This document shows, piece by piece, positions 1-11,016 of a stretch of DNA of 64,000 nt. How positions within the stretch are numbered: the first letter of the stretch is position 1; the number at the start of each line of letters is the position of its first letter. The notes under the pieces were generated by a model, which made no database searches, was not told the DNA's origin, and saw nothing but the letters and a program-made list of their open reading frames with translations. Position numbers and translations under genes: made by a program. Source of the DNA: Nectonema munidae (lineage: Eukaryota > Nematomorpha > Nectonematoida > Nectonematidae); contig JAUIRK010000141.1 of the NCBI GenBank assembly GCA_030549495.1, positions 62,001 through 126,000 of the forward strand. The letters are read 5' to 3'.

Positions 1-320
1 ATAAAACATCAGCTTAAATAATTTGCCATTTTATTCTAAGTATAAACGATTGTTGAGACACTGTTTTAAAATAAACTCTAATAATTTTAAATAGAATCTT
101 TGTTGCTTTCTTTGCTGATTTTATAACTAAATTTATCAATTTTTTATATTGTTTATTTAGATATTCATTAGAATATCATTCACCATGTTTTTTTATATAG
201 AAGAAAAGAAGAAAAGAATTTATTCGCAACAAAAATCAACATGATAGCACACAAAGTACATTATAGTAAAATAAAATATTGAAATTTGATATAAAAATCT
301 CTTTTTATATTTGAGAGCAG
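1..320. other. AT-rich sequence, no feature seen
   Basis: Very AT-rich DNA with no coding signal, repeat or RNA gene that I can recognise. It leads into the possible short exon that follows. Confidence 0.4.
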
Positions 321-376
321 GAGCTTCTAAAGGCCAGAAAGCCGCTGGAAAGAAAACAACCCAAACATTACGTTAG
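321..376 (+). CDS. possible short terminal exon, lysine-rich C-terminus
   Basis: A GC-richer island of about 56 bases stands out in very AT-rich DNA. It follows a pyrimidine-rich stretch and several AG dinucleotides (the last at 319-320) that could serve as splice acceptor. Read from there it encodes a basic tail, ASKGQKAAGKKTTQTLR, then TAG at 374-376. Lysine/alanine-rich tails of this sort occur in ribosomal and chromatin proteins, but I recognise no specific family. The rest of the gene would lie upstream of the window or in missed exons. Chance reading is a real alternative. Confidence 0.25.
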
Positions 377-987
377 TAATATAAATAATTTAAATTAAAA
401 TTTTATAACCAATATCTGATTTATCTTTATTTAATGCATTATTGAGAACTACACTAGAACGCCCGTAAAAAATGATTACACTTTAACGCCTCTTAGGATC
501 AAATTGACCTTTTAAAAAAATTAGAAAATATACACTTTAGTGCTTTATATTTTTACTTAATTGCTAACTAGCCATATGAATAATAGAAATTGGAATAATA
601 ATTGGAATTTTATTTGTTCTTATAATTTTTATGTATCTAAGATGTGTAAAAACTTTAAATAATAAAAATAAATGTTTATTTTTTTATAGCTGTATAAATT
701 TGGAAAAAAAACTTTATTGATCAAACATCAATTAAAGTGAAATTAATTTATACAAATTTTTAGCAAATAAACTTTTTTTATCTTTATGCACTTCCCACAT
801 ACTATTTTTTACACTTATCACACAGTTGAGCCTCAATGGTTGTTAGGATGTACCTCTCAGCTTAACAGTTGAAGGTCTCTCAGCTTAACAGTTGAAGGCA
901 TAATGCGAGCATATAGCCTTACGGCCAAAGTGCTTTGATATCTCCAACCAACCAACTTATCACACTTGTTTACTTTACAATTGGATT
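377..987. other. AT-rich spacer with a perfect 23-bp tandem duplication
   Basis: No coding signal. The only clear structure is a two-copy tandem repeat of 22-23 bp at 854-876 and 877-899 (unit starts CTCTCAGCTTAACAG), followed by a CCAACCAACC stretch near 941. These may be the edge of a dispersed repeat. Confidence 0.4.
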
Positions 988-1967
988 TTATTTGACAATT
1001 TTTTTTGCATCATTACTTGTACTTGAATGTAGTTTTTCAGCGGTATTTTTGCCATTTTCAAATGAAATATGAGCTTCAACTAACTCTTCTGCCAACTTCT
1101 GTATGAAATCTCTTCTTGGAAATTTGGATTTGCACGTTTCATTATAAAGAATTGTTGCGTTTATTGCTGTCAGATCAAGTAAATTATAAAAGATGTGTAT
1201 TGGCCATCTTCTTTAAGCTGCTTTTACATTAAATTTTCTTGTATTTGGTATAATACATCCACACTGTATTTTGTTTGATTGTAAAAATCAACAGTGTTCG
1301 GTATATATTTTGTATCTGAGCTTGAAACAACATTTTTGTGTAAACTACTTAGTAAAAGAACATTTTTGTTTCTTCTATCACGATAAAATGTCAATCTTAT
1401 GTCTTCATTTTCAAAGGCTATTGTATGATAAAGGACAGGTCGAAGATTTTTCAATGACATGGGAACTTCTCTTCTTGCTTTATTTAAAGTACCAACAGTT
1501 GTTATCTTCTTTTTTTTCAACTCTTTTGCTAATTTCAAAGAAGTGAAAAAGTTATCTTACGTAATATTTCTACCGCTGTTCAGAAAAGGATTCAAAAGAT
1601 TAATTACCACATTTTCGGATATAAGTGTTTGACGATTTTTTTCTCGGCCCAAATATGGAAAACCGTTCAAAAGATTTTTAGTTTTAACGTCAACAAGAAG
1701 CCATATTTTTTGTCCATACTTATCAGGTTTAGAGGGTATAAACTGAGTAAAAGGAAATCTTGTTTTACTTGGAAATATCTGTTCGTTGATGCAAAGAAAC
1801 TCATAAGGAACAAAAATTTTTTGGCAATTCGAAACAAAACGATACCATAATTCAGAAATTGCTGCAAATGTATCCGTTTCTAAGCGGAGAGACCGATTGC
1901 AAAACTCATTATTGCAATAAAAGTGTAAAAATTTTAAGTTTTCATATCGATATAAGAAAAATTGCAC
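988..1967 (-). pseudogene. piggyBac-type transposase, 5'-truncated and decayed
   Basis: Reading leftwards on the minus strand, this matches the piggyBac catalytic core in order: RLETDTFAAISELW, then SKPDKYGQKIWLLVDVKT, NGFPYLG, DNFFTSLKLAKE, ILL/LLSS-like and YYNQTK-like segments, YSVDVLYQ, and finally RRWPIHIFYNLLDL. The three aspartates expected of the family DDD triad are visible in VDVKT, DNFFTS and SVDVLYQ. The first two-thirds are one frame interrupted by a single TAA at the position normally holding the cysteine before DNFFTS. A frameshift follows near 1220 and another stop precedes RRWP. The N-terminus is missing, and I see no C-terminal cysteine-rich domain before the TAA at 988-990. 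It is a dead copy of a plain DNA transposon. Terminal repeats were not found. Confidence 0.85.
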
Positions 1968-2267
1968 TTTATTAAAAAAATATTGGTCTTATAAAGCAAT
2001 CTTTTAGATAAAAGAATTTTGCTATTGGTTTGTGTCGTTTTAATTAATTTTTTAGAAATCAATGTATTTAGTTTTTGTTTAAAGAGTATTGATTTAAGGA
2101 AACTTTAAATGGCGGTGTTTAGCATAGAATATAGATCTCTGCTTCTAAATTTTTAATTTTATGATAACATTTTGACAAGGGCGGGCATTCTCAAAATTAT
2201 TAGGTGCAACTTTTTTAAAAATTTAATAGAAATAAATTTACCTCTAAGACAACTGTAAAACCAGAAA
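1968..2267. other. AT-rich spacer, nothing recognised
   Basis: No open frame or repeat that I can name. It may contain the missing N-terminal part of the piggyBac copy in unrecognisable form. Confidence 0.4.
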
Positions 2268-2420
2268 AGGGGCGTGAGTAGGGTTGGTTAGATGCTGGAT
2301 TCGATAACTCAAGGTCTTGGGTTCGATTCCGCATCAAGCCTGCTTTCCTCATAGTTCGATACAAGCGGCGCTATTGTGCCTTCTCGATGAAAACACCTTG
2401 GGGTACCTTTACCTTATATG
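2268..2420 (+). repeat. tRNA-derived SINE, family A, best-preserved copy
   Basis: The head carries a tRNA-like stretch with an A-box-like segment (GTTGGTTAGATGCTGG) and a near-perfect B box (GGGTTCGATTCC). A non-tRNA body with CATAGTTCGATACAAGCG and TTCTCGATGAAAACACC follows, ending at TACCTTTACCTTAT. The same body recurs at 25513, 32690, 39529/40000 and, inverted, at 54494. The B box plus repeated body makes a Pol III SINE more likely than a real tRNA gene. Confidence 0.8.
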
Positions 2421-2879
2421 ATAAAAAGAAGTCCTAAATGATATAAAAAAGATATAAATTAAGAAAATTCGTGGAGCAAAAGGCTTTTTTGACCAGTTTA
2501 AAAGCGCCTTGCATTTTGATATCTGAAACCATTTGATTAATTTTTTAGTTTGTTTCATCGCCCCTCTGGCATGTGGTTCTATACTAAGTTTAGATAATAA
2601 GATTGCTATATGTTTCTGTTTTAGAGTCGTTTACAGACCTGTATATATTTAGAAGAATCCCGATTTTCCATTCACTAATTTGTCACTCGTTAAATAATGC
2701 TCAAATCAAAGGTTAGTTAATGGACCAATTTTTTTAATTAGTTGGTTTTTTTGTTTTGTCATAAAACTCCTTTGATTGTTCTCCTGTAAATTTCCGTATT
2801 TTTGTGATGTCTTCCTTTTGATTTGTCACTCCTTTGGAGTTTTCCGAAGTGAGGAGATATCTTTGATAACCGTTCTCAA
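2421..2879. other. AT-rich spacer, nothing recognised
   Basis: No coding or structural signal seen between the SINE and the satellite array. Confidence 0.4.
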
Positions 2880-5270
2880 TCTTAAACCGCATATTTTATT
2901 GACGATTACAGATATTAACAAAAAGCAAAAACTGAGCCTAGAAATGTAACTAGCATGGTTCATTTGGTATAAAACATATTTCATCTAAAATTAGAATGAA
3001 TATTCGTGGAGCTAGTTTTCCAACGTAAATAACAAATTTGATTGACACTAACGGATATTTTAAAACCTCTAAATTCAAAAACTGATTTCAAAAGTAAAAC
3101 TAGCATGGTTGATTTGTTATAAAAACATATATTTTATGTAAAAAGAGAGAATATTTTTGGAGATAGTTTTTAGAAGTTAACCGCAAATTTGATTGGCATT
3201 GATAGATATTTTAAGACCTCTAAATGTGAAAAATGAGTTCAAAAATGAAACCAGCATGGGCGATTTAGAACAAAACCTATATTTTATGTTAAATTTGAAT
3301 AAATATTTTTGGAGAAAATTTTTAGAGGTAAACTGCAAATTTTATTAACACTTATAGGTATTTTCAAATCCTAAATGTAAAAAATTAGTCCAGAAATGAA
3401 ACCAGCATGGCCGATTTAATATAACATATATTTTATGTAAAATTTGAATGAATGCTTTTGGAGACAATTTTTAGAAGTAAACCACAAATTTGATTAATAC
3501 TTATAGCTATTTTAAATCCTAAATGTAAAAAATGAGTCCAGAAATGAAACCAGCATGGCCAATTTAGTATAATACATATATTTTATGTAAAATTTGAAGA
3601 AATGTTTTTGGAGACAATTTTTAGGAGTAAACCGCAAATTTTATTAACACTTGGTATTTTCACATCCTAAATGTAAAAAATAAAACAAGCATGGCCGATT
3701 TAGTATAACATATATTTTATGTAAAATTTGAATGAATGTTTTTGGAGACAATTTTTAGAAGTAAACCACAAATTTGATTAATACTTATAGCTATTTTAAA
3801 TCCTAAATGTAAAAAATGAGTCCAGAAATGAAACCAGCATGGCCAATTTAGTATAATACATATATTTGATGTAAAATTTGAAGGAATATTTTTGGAGACA
3901 ATTTTTAGAAGTAAACCGCAAATTTGATTAACACTTGGTATTTTCACATCCTAAATGTAAAAAATGAAACAAGCATGGCCGATTTAGTATAACATATATT
4001 TTATGTAAAATTTGAATGAATGTTTTTGGAGACAATTTTTACAAGTAAACCACAAATTTGATTGATACTTATAGCTATTTTAAATCCTAAATGTAAAAAA
4101 TGAGTCCTGAAATGAAACCAGCATGGCCAATTTAGTATAATACATATATTTTATGTAAAATTTGAAGGAATGTTTTTGGAGACAATTTTTAGAAGTAAAC
4201 CGCAAATTTGATTGACATTGACAGATATTTTAAGACCTCTAAATGTGAAAAATGAGTCAGAAATAAAATGTGAAGGAATGTTTTGGAGGCAATTTTTAGA
4301 AGTAAACCGCAAATTTGATTATCACTCAGGTATTTTCAAATCCTAAATGTAAAAAATGAGTTCAGAAATGAAACCAGCATGGCTGATTTACTATAACATA
4401 TATTTTATGTAAAATTTGAAGGAATATTTTTGGAGACAATTTTTAGAAGTAAACCGCAAATTTGATTAATACTTATAGCTATTTTAAATCCTAAATGTAA
4501 AAAATGAGTCCAGAAATGAAACCAGCATGGCCAATTTAGTATAATACATATATTTTATGTAAAATTTGAAGGAATGTTTTTGGAGACAATTTTTAGAAGT
4601 AAACCGTAAATTTGATTAACACTTGGTATTTTCACATCCTAAATGTAAAAAATAAAACAAGCATGGCCGATTTAGTATAACATATATTTTATGTAAAATT
4701 TGAATGAATGTTTTTGGAGACAATTTTTAGAAGTAAACCACAAATTTGATTAATACTTATAGCTATTTTAAATCCTAAATGTAAAAAATGAGTCCAGAAA
4801 TGAAACCAGCATGGCCAATTTAGTATAATACATATATTTAATGTAAAATTTGAAGGAATGTTTTTGGAGACAATTTTTAGAAGTAAACCGCAAATTTGAT
4901 TGACTTTGACAGATCTTTTAAGACCTCTAAATGTGAAAAATAAGGCAGAAATAAAATGTGAAGGAATGTTTTGGAGGCAATTTTTAGAAGTAAACCGCAA
5001 ATTTGATTATCACTCAGGTATTTTCAAATCCTAAATGTAAAAAATGAGTTCAGAAATGAAACCAGCATGGCTGATTTACTATAACATACATTTTATGTAA
5101 AATTTGAAGGAATATTTTTGGAGACAATTTTTAGAAGTAAACCGCAAATTTGATTAACACTTATAGGTATTTTCACATCCTGAATGTAAATAATGAGTCC
5201 AGAAATGAAACCAGCATGGCCATTAGAATAAAAACATGTATTTTATGTAAAATTTGAAGGAATATTTTAT
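2880..5270 (+). repeat. satellite array with higher-order structure, about 136-151 bp monomers
   Basis: About fifteen tandem monomers are anchored by the phrase ACCAGCATGG and variants. Anchors lie at 2949, 3099, 3250, 3401, 3549, 3685, 3833, 3969, 4117, 4373, 4521, 4657, 4805, 5061 and 5210. Spacing is about 150 bp on the left, then alternates 148 and 136 bp. A 256-bp variant (4117-4372) lacking one anchor is repeated almost exactly at 4805-5060. The segment 4117-4804 (688 bp) therefore behaves as a higher-order unit. Small frames on the minus strand across the array come from the repetition and are not genes. Confidence 0.9.
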
Positions 5271-5520
5271 TAGATATATTTCTGATCAATCAAAATTTTG
5301 ATTGACATTTTCTAAAAAGTAGCTATGATTATTGAAAAAATTAAATATATAAAGTGTTATGCGTTCCAAACTGTATATAATTATAAATTTTCAGGGTAGT
5401 ATATAATATAGACCCTGAGTTATAATGTTAATTACGGATAATGTCAAAATTTTGATTGACAGTTTTGGACATGAAAGGGTATTCAACTACCATGAAAATG
5501 GTATCAAATGATGCAGCTAG
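5271..5520 (+). repeat. conserved right flank of the satellite-bearing element
   Basis: Past the array, a non-tandem stretch includes GATTGACATTTTC, a TTCCAAACTGTATATAATT-like segment, GATTGACAGTTTTGGACATG and ATTCAACTA. The same order of motifs appears at 30800-31000 and 31400-31590. This suggests that array plus flank move as one dispersed element. The family is unknown to me. Confidence 0.6.
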
Positions 5521-6356
5521 CGATTTTAGGAAAAGTCACGAAATTTGAAGGGATATGATTTAGCCAATTTTGTACAATTCATTTTTTGCTTAAATAGGGT
5601 TAAAAAGATCATGTTCTGTTTGAGATCTAAGAAAAGTAACAATAAAAAGTTTGGATACTTAAAATTTTGTTTGTGGGGCATGTCGATTGTACGGACACGC
5701 GAGGTTTTACTGTATTAAGGGTTTGTAGCTCTGAAAAGTAGATGTTATCACAAGAATCATTTCAGCAGCCCCATTAATTTTATGTAAAGAAGTTCTTCAG
5801 ATTTTCAACGAAATCCTAGTACTAAGTAGAATAGTTTATTTTGGGTTTATTTATATGAAACAAAGTGATAGCTCTTTAAAAACAAACTCTGAAGTATCTT
5901 ATGTTTCATGAATTTGCTTCTTATAATTGAATAATTTTTTGCCTTTTCCAATTTAAAATAGTTTGTTGAAAACCACAGCTTTAGAATTAAGATAGACTAC
6001 TACAATATAGATATACCTACCCAGACAACGTCTTGAAAAGAAAAAGTAGTAGGACAAAAAATGTTAGCAGTGGGAAATAGTTGATGGTAATTAACTATTT
6101 GCTTCATTGCCTAATCCGATCGATTAACCTGTTAATTTTTGCGAAGTTTTGACTTCAAAGAAATACATAGGATACAAAAATTGTTCTTCAAGAAAAAGGA
6201 AAAAATGAAACGTAATTTTGTTAGAAAATAATTACAAGTACCAGAACATGAAAATAAGGTTGGGCAATGCCTTTTTTAAAAGGACATGATATAATTAGAC
6301 AAGGCATTGCATTACAGTAGTTTAAAATGTTTTGAAAGTATCTATACCATTTTTAG
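5521..6356. other. AT-rich spacer with a pogo/Tigger-like right terminus
   Basis: No gene is seen. At about 5698-5714 the sequence ends in GAGGTTTTACTG followed by TA. This resembles the inverted terminus and TA target site of pogo/Tigger elements, but no matching left end was found. The rest is unassigned. Confidence 0.3.
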
Positions 6357-6725
6357 TTCTAGTTTGTCCTTTTCCAATTCCATTTTGTCTTTTTGCAATT
6401 CTATTTTGTCCTTTTGCATTTTGCAGTTCTATTTTGCCTTTTTGCAATCCTAACTAAATAATTAAAGTGCATAAATTTTTAAATAAAATATAGAAAAATT
6501 ATTGAAGAAATAATTTAATTGCTAATTCATTGTAGAAAATTTAGAAAATTTAAAAAGACAAATTTTAGAATATAAAAATGATACATATAAAAACAATATA
6601 AACATAGCAAAATCAAAAAATTGAATTCAGATAGAATTACAAAAGAACAAAATAGAATTGCAAAAAGACCAAATAGAATTGCAAAAGGATCAGATAGAAT
6701 TTCAAAGGGACAAAGTAGAATTAAT
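6357..6725. repeat. inverted pair of 21-bp minisatellites
   Basis: The left arm (6357-6452) holds about four units of a TTCTATTTTGTCCTTTTGCAA-type sequence. The right arm (6629-6725) holds about four units of its reverse complement. About 176 bp of AT-rich sequence separates them, so a long imperfect hairpin is possible. On the plus strand the right arm reads as a heptad repeat (IELQKDQ units), since 21 bp equals seven codons. That may be a relic of coiled-coil coding sequence. Confidence 0.75.
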
Positions 6726-7475
6726 GGTATATATATGTAATTTTATTATGATTTGTTAAAGATTTTACGAGCTGAATTAATTGGCTTATTACCGTTCGGT
6801 TACCGTCAATAATTTTCACCGATTACCATCACCAGCGACAATCACAAATGTAGATGAAGAGTAAAGTAAATGAAACTCGAAAGATGAACGAAGTAAATTA
6901 TATTGAGTAAGAGTTGAAATGCTATTATTTGTAATAAGCGATCACGGCTCTGTAAAGCCTAGTGTTCAATGGAAAAAGAACAACACATTGAGAGGAGAGG
7001 CAAAGTCGATCACCCCGGTTAAGTAATGATCAACTGAGATAAAAGCACGAAAAAGAAAAAATATGGACAAATTCAATTTAAATCTAAAATTATCTTGATA
7101 GTGACTAAATCCTCACATATTGGCTAACCCCCCAATAATTTTGGATTTTTTTAAACTAGTGTATATGTGTTATGTAATTAAAATATTTTCGCTTGAAGTA
7201 TAGTTTTTAAATTTCATCAATTTTGTAAAAAAAAATATAAAGTAGTCTTATAAATTTACGTATGCGCTGTATACACTCTATTTTAAAGGATTGCTTGAAT
7301 ATTTGGTCTCTAGTGGTATTTCCAGACCAGTAATTTTGAAAATTGCAAAAAAATTTCGCCCTTCCCCCAATAATTTTGAGGATGTGCGCCCCTGGTTTAA
7401 CATCTTTTTATATTTAAGGTTTTGAAATTTAGTCGCAAAGTAATTCAACATATTCTGAATTTTTTGTAACTTTCT
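6726..7475. other. intergenic region upstream of the aminoacylase gene
   Basis: No independent gene. A CCCCCAATAATTTTG-type segment near 7363-7400 is repeated loosely at 7128 and at 32915-32945. It looks like a truncated end of the hAT-type MITE family described below. A pyrimidine-rich tract with AG at 7417-7418 could be a 5' UTR splice acceptor. Confidence 0.35.
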
Positions 7476-8666
7476 ATGGATCCAGCAGTTTCTAGATTAA
7501 AAGAATATCTTAGGATTAGAACCGATCATCCAAATATAGATTACCTATCAGTTATTGAATTTTTGAAGAAACAAGCAAATGAAAGTAATCTATCGTTTCG
7601 AGTGTTCTACCCTGGACGAGGAAAAGATAAACCTGTAATTCTTTTATCTAAAAGAGGCGAAAACCCCGAGCTTCCTTCTCTCCTACTGTCATCTCATTTC
7701 GATGTAGTACCGGTGGAGTCGGATAAATGGATTTGGGATCCTTTTGAAGGTCACGTAGATGCCGAAGGCAACATTTATGGAAGAGGCAGCCAAGACATGA
7801 AGAGCATTGGCATTCAGTACTTGGAGGCGATGCGGAGAGTCTGCAAAAACGGAGTGACCCTGAAGAGAAGCGTACATTTGATTTTCACTCCTGATGAAGA
7901 AGTTGGAAGTGAAGAAGGCATGAAAGCCTTTGTCAAAAGTGGAATAGACTTTGAATCCTTGAACATTGGCGTCGCATTAGACGAGGGAATGCCGAGTAGT
8001 GATGAGAAAGTCATTGTTTACAATGCGGAAAAATATAACGCATCTGTTGAATTCTCCATTAGAGGTTCCGCTGGGCATGGATCGAGACTAATTCAAAATA
8101 CCTCGACCGCCAAAGCTGCCAAAGTGATTAACGCTATGATGCTCATTCGTGAAAGCGAAGAACAAAAGTTGAAGTCGAATCCAAATCTAACTCTGGCTGA
8201 CGTGATCGTTGTCAATTGGACCATGTGTGATGCTGGCAGTCAAATCAACGTCTTGCCCTGCTCTGCTCAGCTTGGTTTCGATGTTCGCTTGCCTGCGAAT
8301 ACAGATGTAAACGAATTCAAATACAAAATAGACGAGATTGCTCAGAAATCAGGAGAAGATATTGACTGGAATTTCACATATTCTATAGATTCCGCAAGTG
8401 TTTCTGATACTTCTGAAAATTCTAAATGGTGGAATTGCATAAAAGATATCCTCCAGAAATTTAAACTAAGCTACGAGATAAAGACGTTTTTAGCAGCTAC
8501 TGATAGTAGATTCCTGCGCCAATTAGGAATACAAGCGTATGGAGTCTCCTTCATCAACAACACCCCTAATCTCTTGCATGATAACAATGAGTTTATAAAT
8601 CAAAAAGTTTTTTTAACTGGCATTGATATTTACTATGAATTAATACAAAGAATTTGTAGTTCTTAA
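7476..8666 (+). CDS. Acy1-like: aminoacylase-1-like M20 metallopeptidase (N-acyl-amino-acid deacylase)
   Basis: This intact 396-residue protein matches the aminoacylase-1 branch of the M20 family (human protein 408 residues) over its whole length. Family members hydrolyse N-acyl amino acids in the cytosol using two zinc ions. Visible M20 features are SSHFDVVPV with metal ligand His74 and catalytic Asp76, GRGSQDMK with bridging Asp107, TPDEEVGS with general base Glu141 and ligand Glu142, ALDEG with Asp169, the dimerisation-domain motif GSAGHGSR with His201, and TPNLLHD with ligand His368. The family phrase AATDSRFLR is also present. There is no signal peptide. The ATG at 7476 gives the expected N-terminal length. 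All catalytic positions are retained, so it is probably functional. Having no introns is notable for an animal copy and could mean retroposition or intron loss. Confidence 0.95.
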   Translation: MDPAVSRLKEYLRIRTDHPNIDYLSVIEFLKKQANESNLSFRVFYPGRGKDKPVILLSKRGENPELPSLLLSSHFDVVPVESDKWIWDPFEGHVDAEGNIYGRGSQDMKSIGIQYLEAMRRVCKNGVTLKRSVHLIFTPDEEVGSEEGMKAFVKSGIDFESLNIGVALDEGMPSSDEKVIVYNAEKYNASVEFSIRGSAGHGSRLIQNTSTAKAAKVINAMMLIRESEEQKLKSNPNLTLADVIVVNWTMCDAGSQINVLPCSAQLGFDVRLPANTDVNEFKYKIDEIAQKSGEDIDWNFTYSIDSASVSDTSENSKWWNCIKDILQKFKLSYEIKTFLAATDSRFLRQLGIQAYGVSFINNTPNLLHDNNEFINQKVFLTGIDIYYELIQRICSS

Positions 8667-8792
8667 TTTCTTTTTTTCCAAACTGCTCTGAAAATGGTAT
8701 TTACTTTCATTTTTTTACACTAAAACTTTTTTTACCTCATCAATTTCTATTCTTTACCGTTATTCTAGTTTACAAAGTTAATCTTTATTTAA

Positions 8793-8798
8793 ATAAAA
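8793..8798 (+). promoter_or_regulatory. candidate polyadenylation signal of the aminoacylase gene
   Basis: A canonical AATAAA lies about 127 bp after the stop codon in AT-rich sequence. The hexamer is common in such DNA, so support is modest. Confidence 0.45.
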
Positions 8799-8799
8799 T

Positions 8800-11008
8800 T
8801 TTCAATTGATAATTAAATTTTTATCCCCAACTCTTTTGCCCTATAAAGTGAAAAAATATCTACTTTTTCATTGAGAAAGTACACGGCGTAAAGTAACGTT
8901 TGGTATGAAAGTTTTATTCTTTCAAATTTCTACAATTTGGTGTCAACTCCAAACTCAAAACAAAAATTAAATCGACTGGAAAAATTCGTTTTCAATAAAT
9001 CAGTGAAGATAAACTTTGATGTTATAAACTAATTCTAGTAGAGAGCACTTGATATTTCGTTTTTAATCAGTTAACATATCAATTACATCGAGTCAGTGTA
9101 ACTTCAATATAATGATCTATTTTGCTTTTATTTCTATAACTGGTATTTTGGTCAACTCAACTTTTTAATTTTCATTACAAAGCTTCCTTAAACTTGTTAA
9201 TTAATAATGCAAACCGGGTAAAATGCCTATGGTCACGCTTGATGGAGCCAAGTTAAATTCCTAATTTTTAGTCCTCCATTTATCCATATGAGAAAAATTA
9301 TTCATTTGGAGCAAATTCTAGATGATTTAGGATTAGATGATGGAGGGGCGGAAGGTAGTTGTCTGTCACTGCGATGTCATCTATTTATGTGCTTTTCTCG
9401 TATGAATATTATTTTTTGAGTTGCAGGAAGCAGTGTTAACGAATTGTATCACCTAAAATTGCGCATTCCTAAACTATATAATGTTACCTTGCATTTTGTA
9501 ATCTAGCCTTATTCCTTGTATTCAGCCTTTATTACGACTGTACGATCCTTAGCATATTTGTCACTCCACTGAATGAAGCCATTTTTATAATAATTTGAAC
9601 CCATTTTCCGTGAATCTTGTGTGCAAGACTGTAAGAAGGAAACATTTGAATCAGTTTTGTAGGTTACAGGGGGATTCAGTTATTTTAATAATGTTTGATT
9701 TTAGAAGGCGGTGGGTTTAATTTGAATAATCAAACATTGTGATGTGAAAATAATGTTCCCTTATTATTTTGCGCCAAAATGTCTCTAACACTACCAGGCA
9801 TTGTCGTAAATATCAGGCTTTTTCAGATAATAAAATGTACTAACACAAATTGTTGATTTCGCTAAAGATATTTCCTTATCGATTTTCCTGCTCCTGTTCA
9901 AGTCACGGTTACTTCTGTAAGCCATGCAAATTGAACTGAGCGCTTTCATGATCTATGGAAACGTATAGCTATTAACCAGCTGGCTCTACAAAATAAACGC
10001 TAAGTTCTTCCATACGACATGCACTGCCTAAGCCTAAAATTGAAAAGCAAGGGAAGATATGCAGAACTTGTGGAATTTATTATCTTGGATAATAAATTAA
10101 AAATATTTTTAATTTTCCAAGAAGACTTCAACCAGCGTTTCTTTCTACCATAGAGTCCTCACCTTACAAAACCCAAACAGCTCGGAGCTCTGGACGTTCT
10201 CATATTACCCTCATATTGAATAGGTGGAGTATTGTATAATTAAAACTTTTTCTTGTTTTTGGCTCCTGAAATTTAGTTAAAACAAGACTAAAAGTTTCAA
10301 TTTCGCAAAATATATTTTCCAAAATGACATTTACTTCTTGTAAAAAAAATCGCTAAAAACTAGTGAGTTTTAGTTATAAAACTCAAATATAAATAAGTTA
10401 TTTAGAACCTGCTGCATACAGATTATGGCATTTTTGTTGGAAGAAGACTGTTTAATACATCACCAAAATCATTATGTTTTCCCTTAATGAATTCTTTTAA
10501 GATGTAATTGTTTGCTATTTCTAGTTCACTCAGAAATAAAGACTTTTTTGAATGCACAAATGTTTTAAAAGCTCTTCTTTACTTTCATAAGTTAACAAGT
10601 ATTACTTTTAGAGGCCAAGAAACAAAGTCAAGATTGAAACAAGAAATTTTTTAGCTCTTTAAATTTAAAATAAAATAAAGTATCAAAAATGAACCAAAAC
10701 AATAAGATATCAAATTTAGAATTGATCTGATATTGATTTCGTTTAGAGACAGAAAGGGATCATTTGTTCATATATTTTGGAATAATTGCCGAAATTTTTT
10801 CTATTTCTGAAAGTGGATAATGTAATCGAATCTTGTTGTATTTGGGGCATTTTTTAGATCCTTTTGTCTTTCTATAATTATCGACTTTTTCTAAGCTTTG
10901 AAGTGATTCATTGAGAACTTCTACCATTCTGAAGACGCTTGAAATAACTTTTTTGTGCCTAAAATAAATTGCAAAGTGTAAATAAAATAAAATGGCTTAG
11001 TTTCTTTA
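8800..11008. other. intergenic AT-rich region, nothing recognised
   Basis: About 2.2 kb without a coding frame, RNA gene or repeat that I can name on either strand. Confidence 0.4.
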
Positions 11009-11016
11009 CATGTACA

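Noticed and set aside
3717-5000. Minus-strand frames with repeated cysteine/tryptophan segments in the satellite array
   Set aside because: They repeat with the satellite period and exist only because the repeat lacks stops in one frame. They resemble no protein family.
2880-5270. CRISPR-like array
   Set aside because: The repeats are contiguous monomers of about 150 bp without unique spacers, in eukaryotic DNA.
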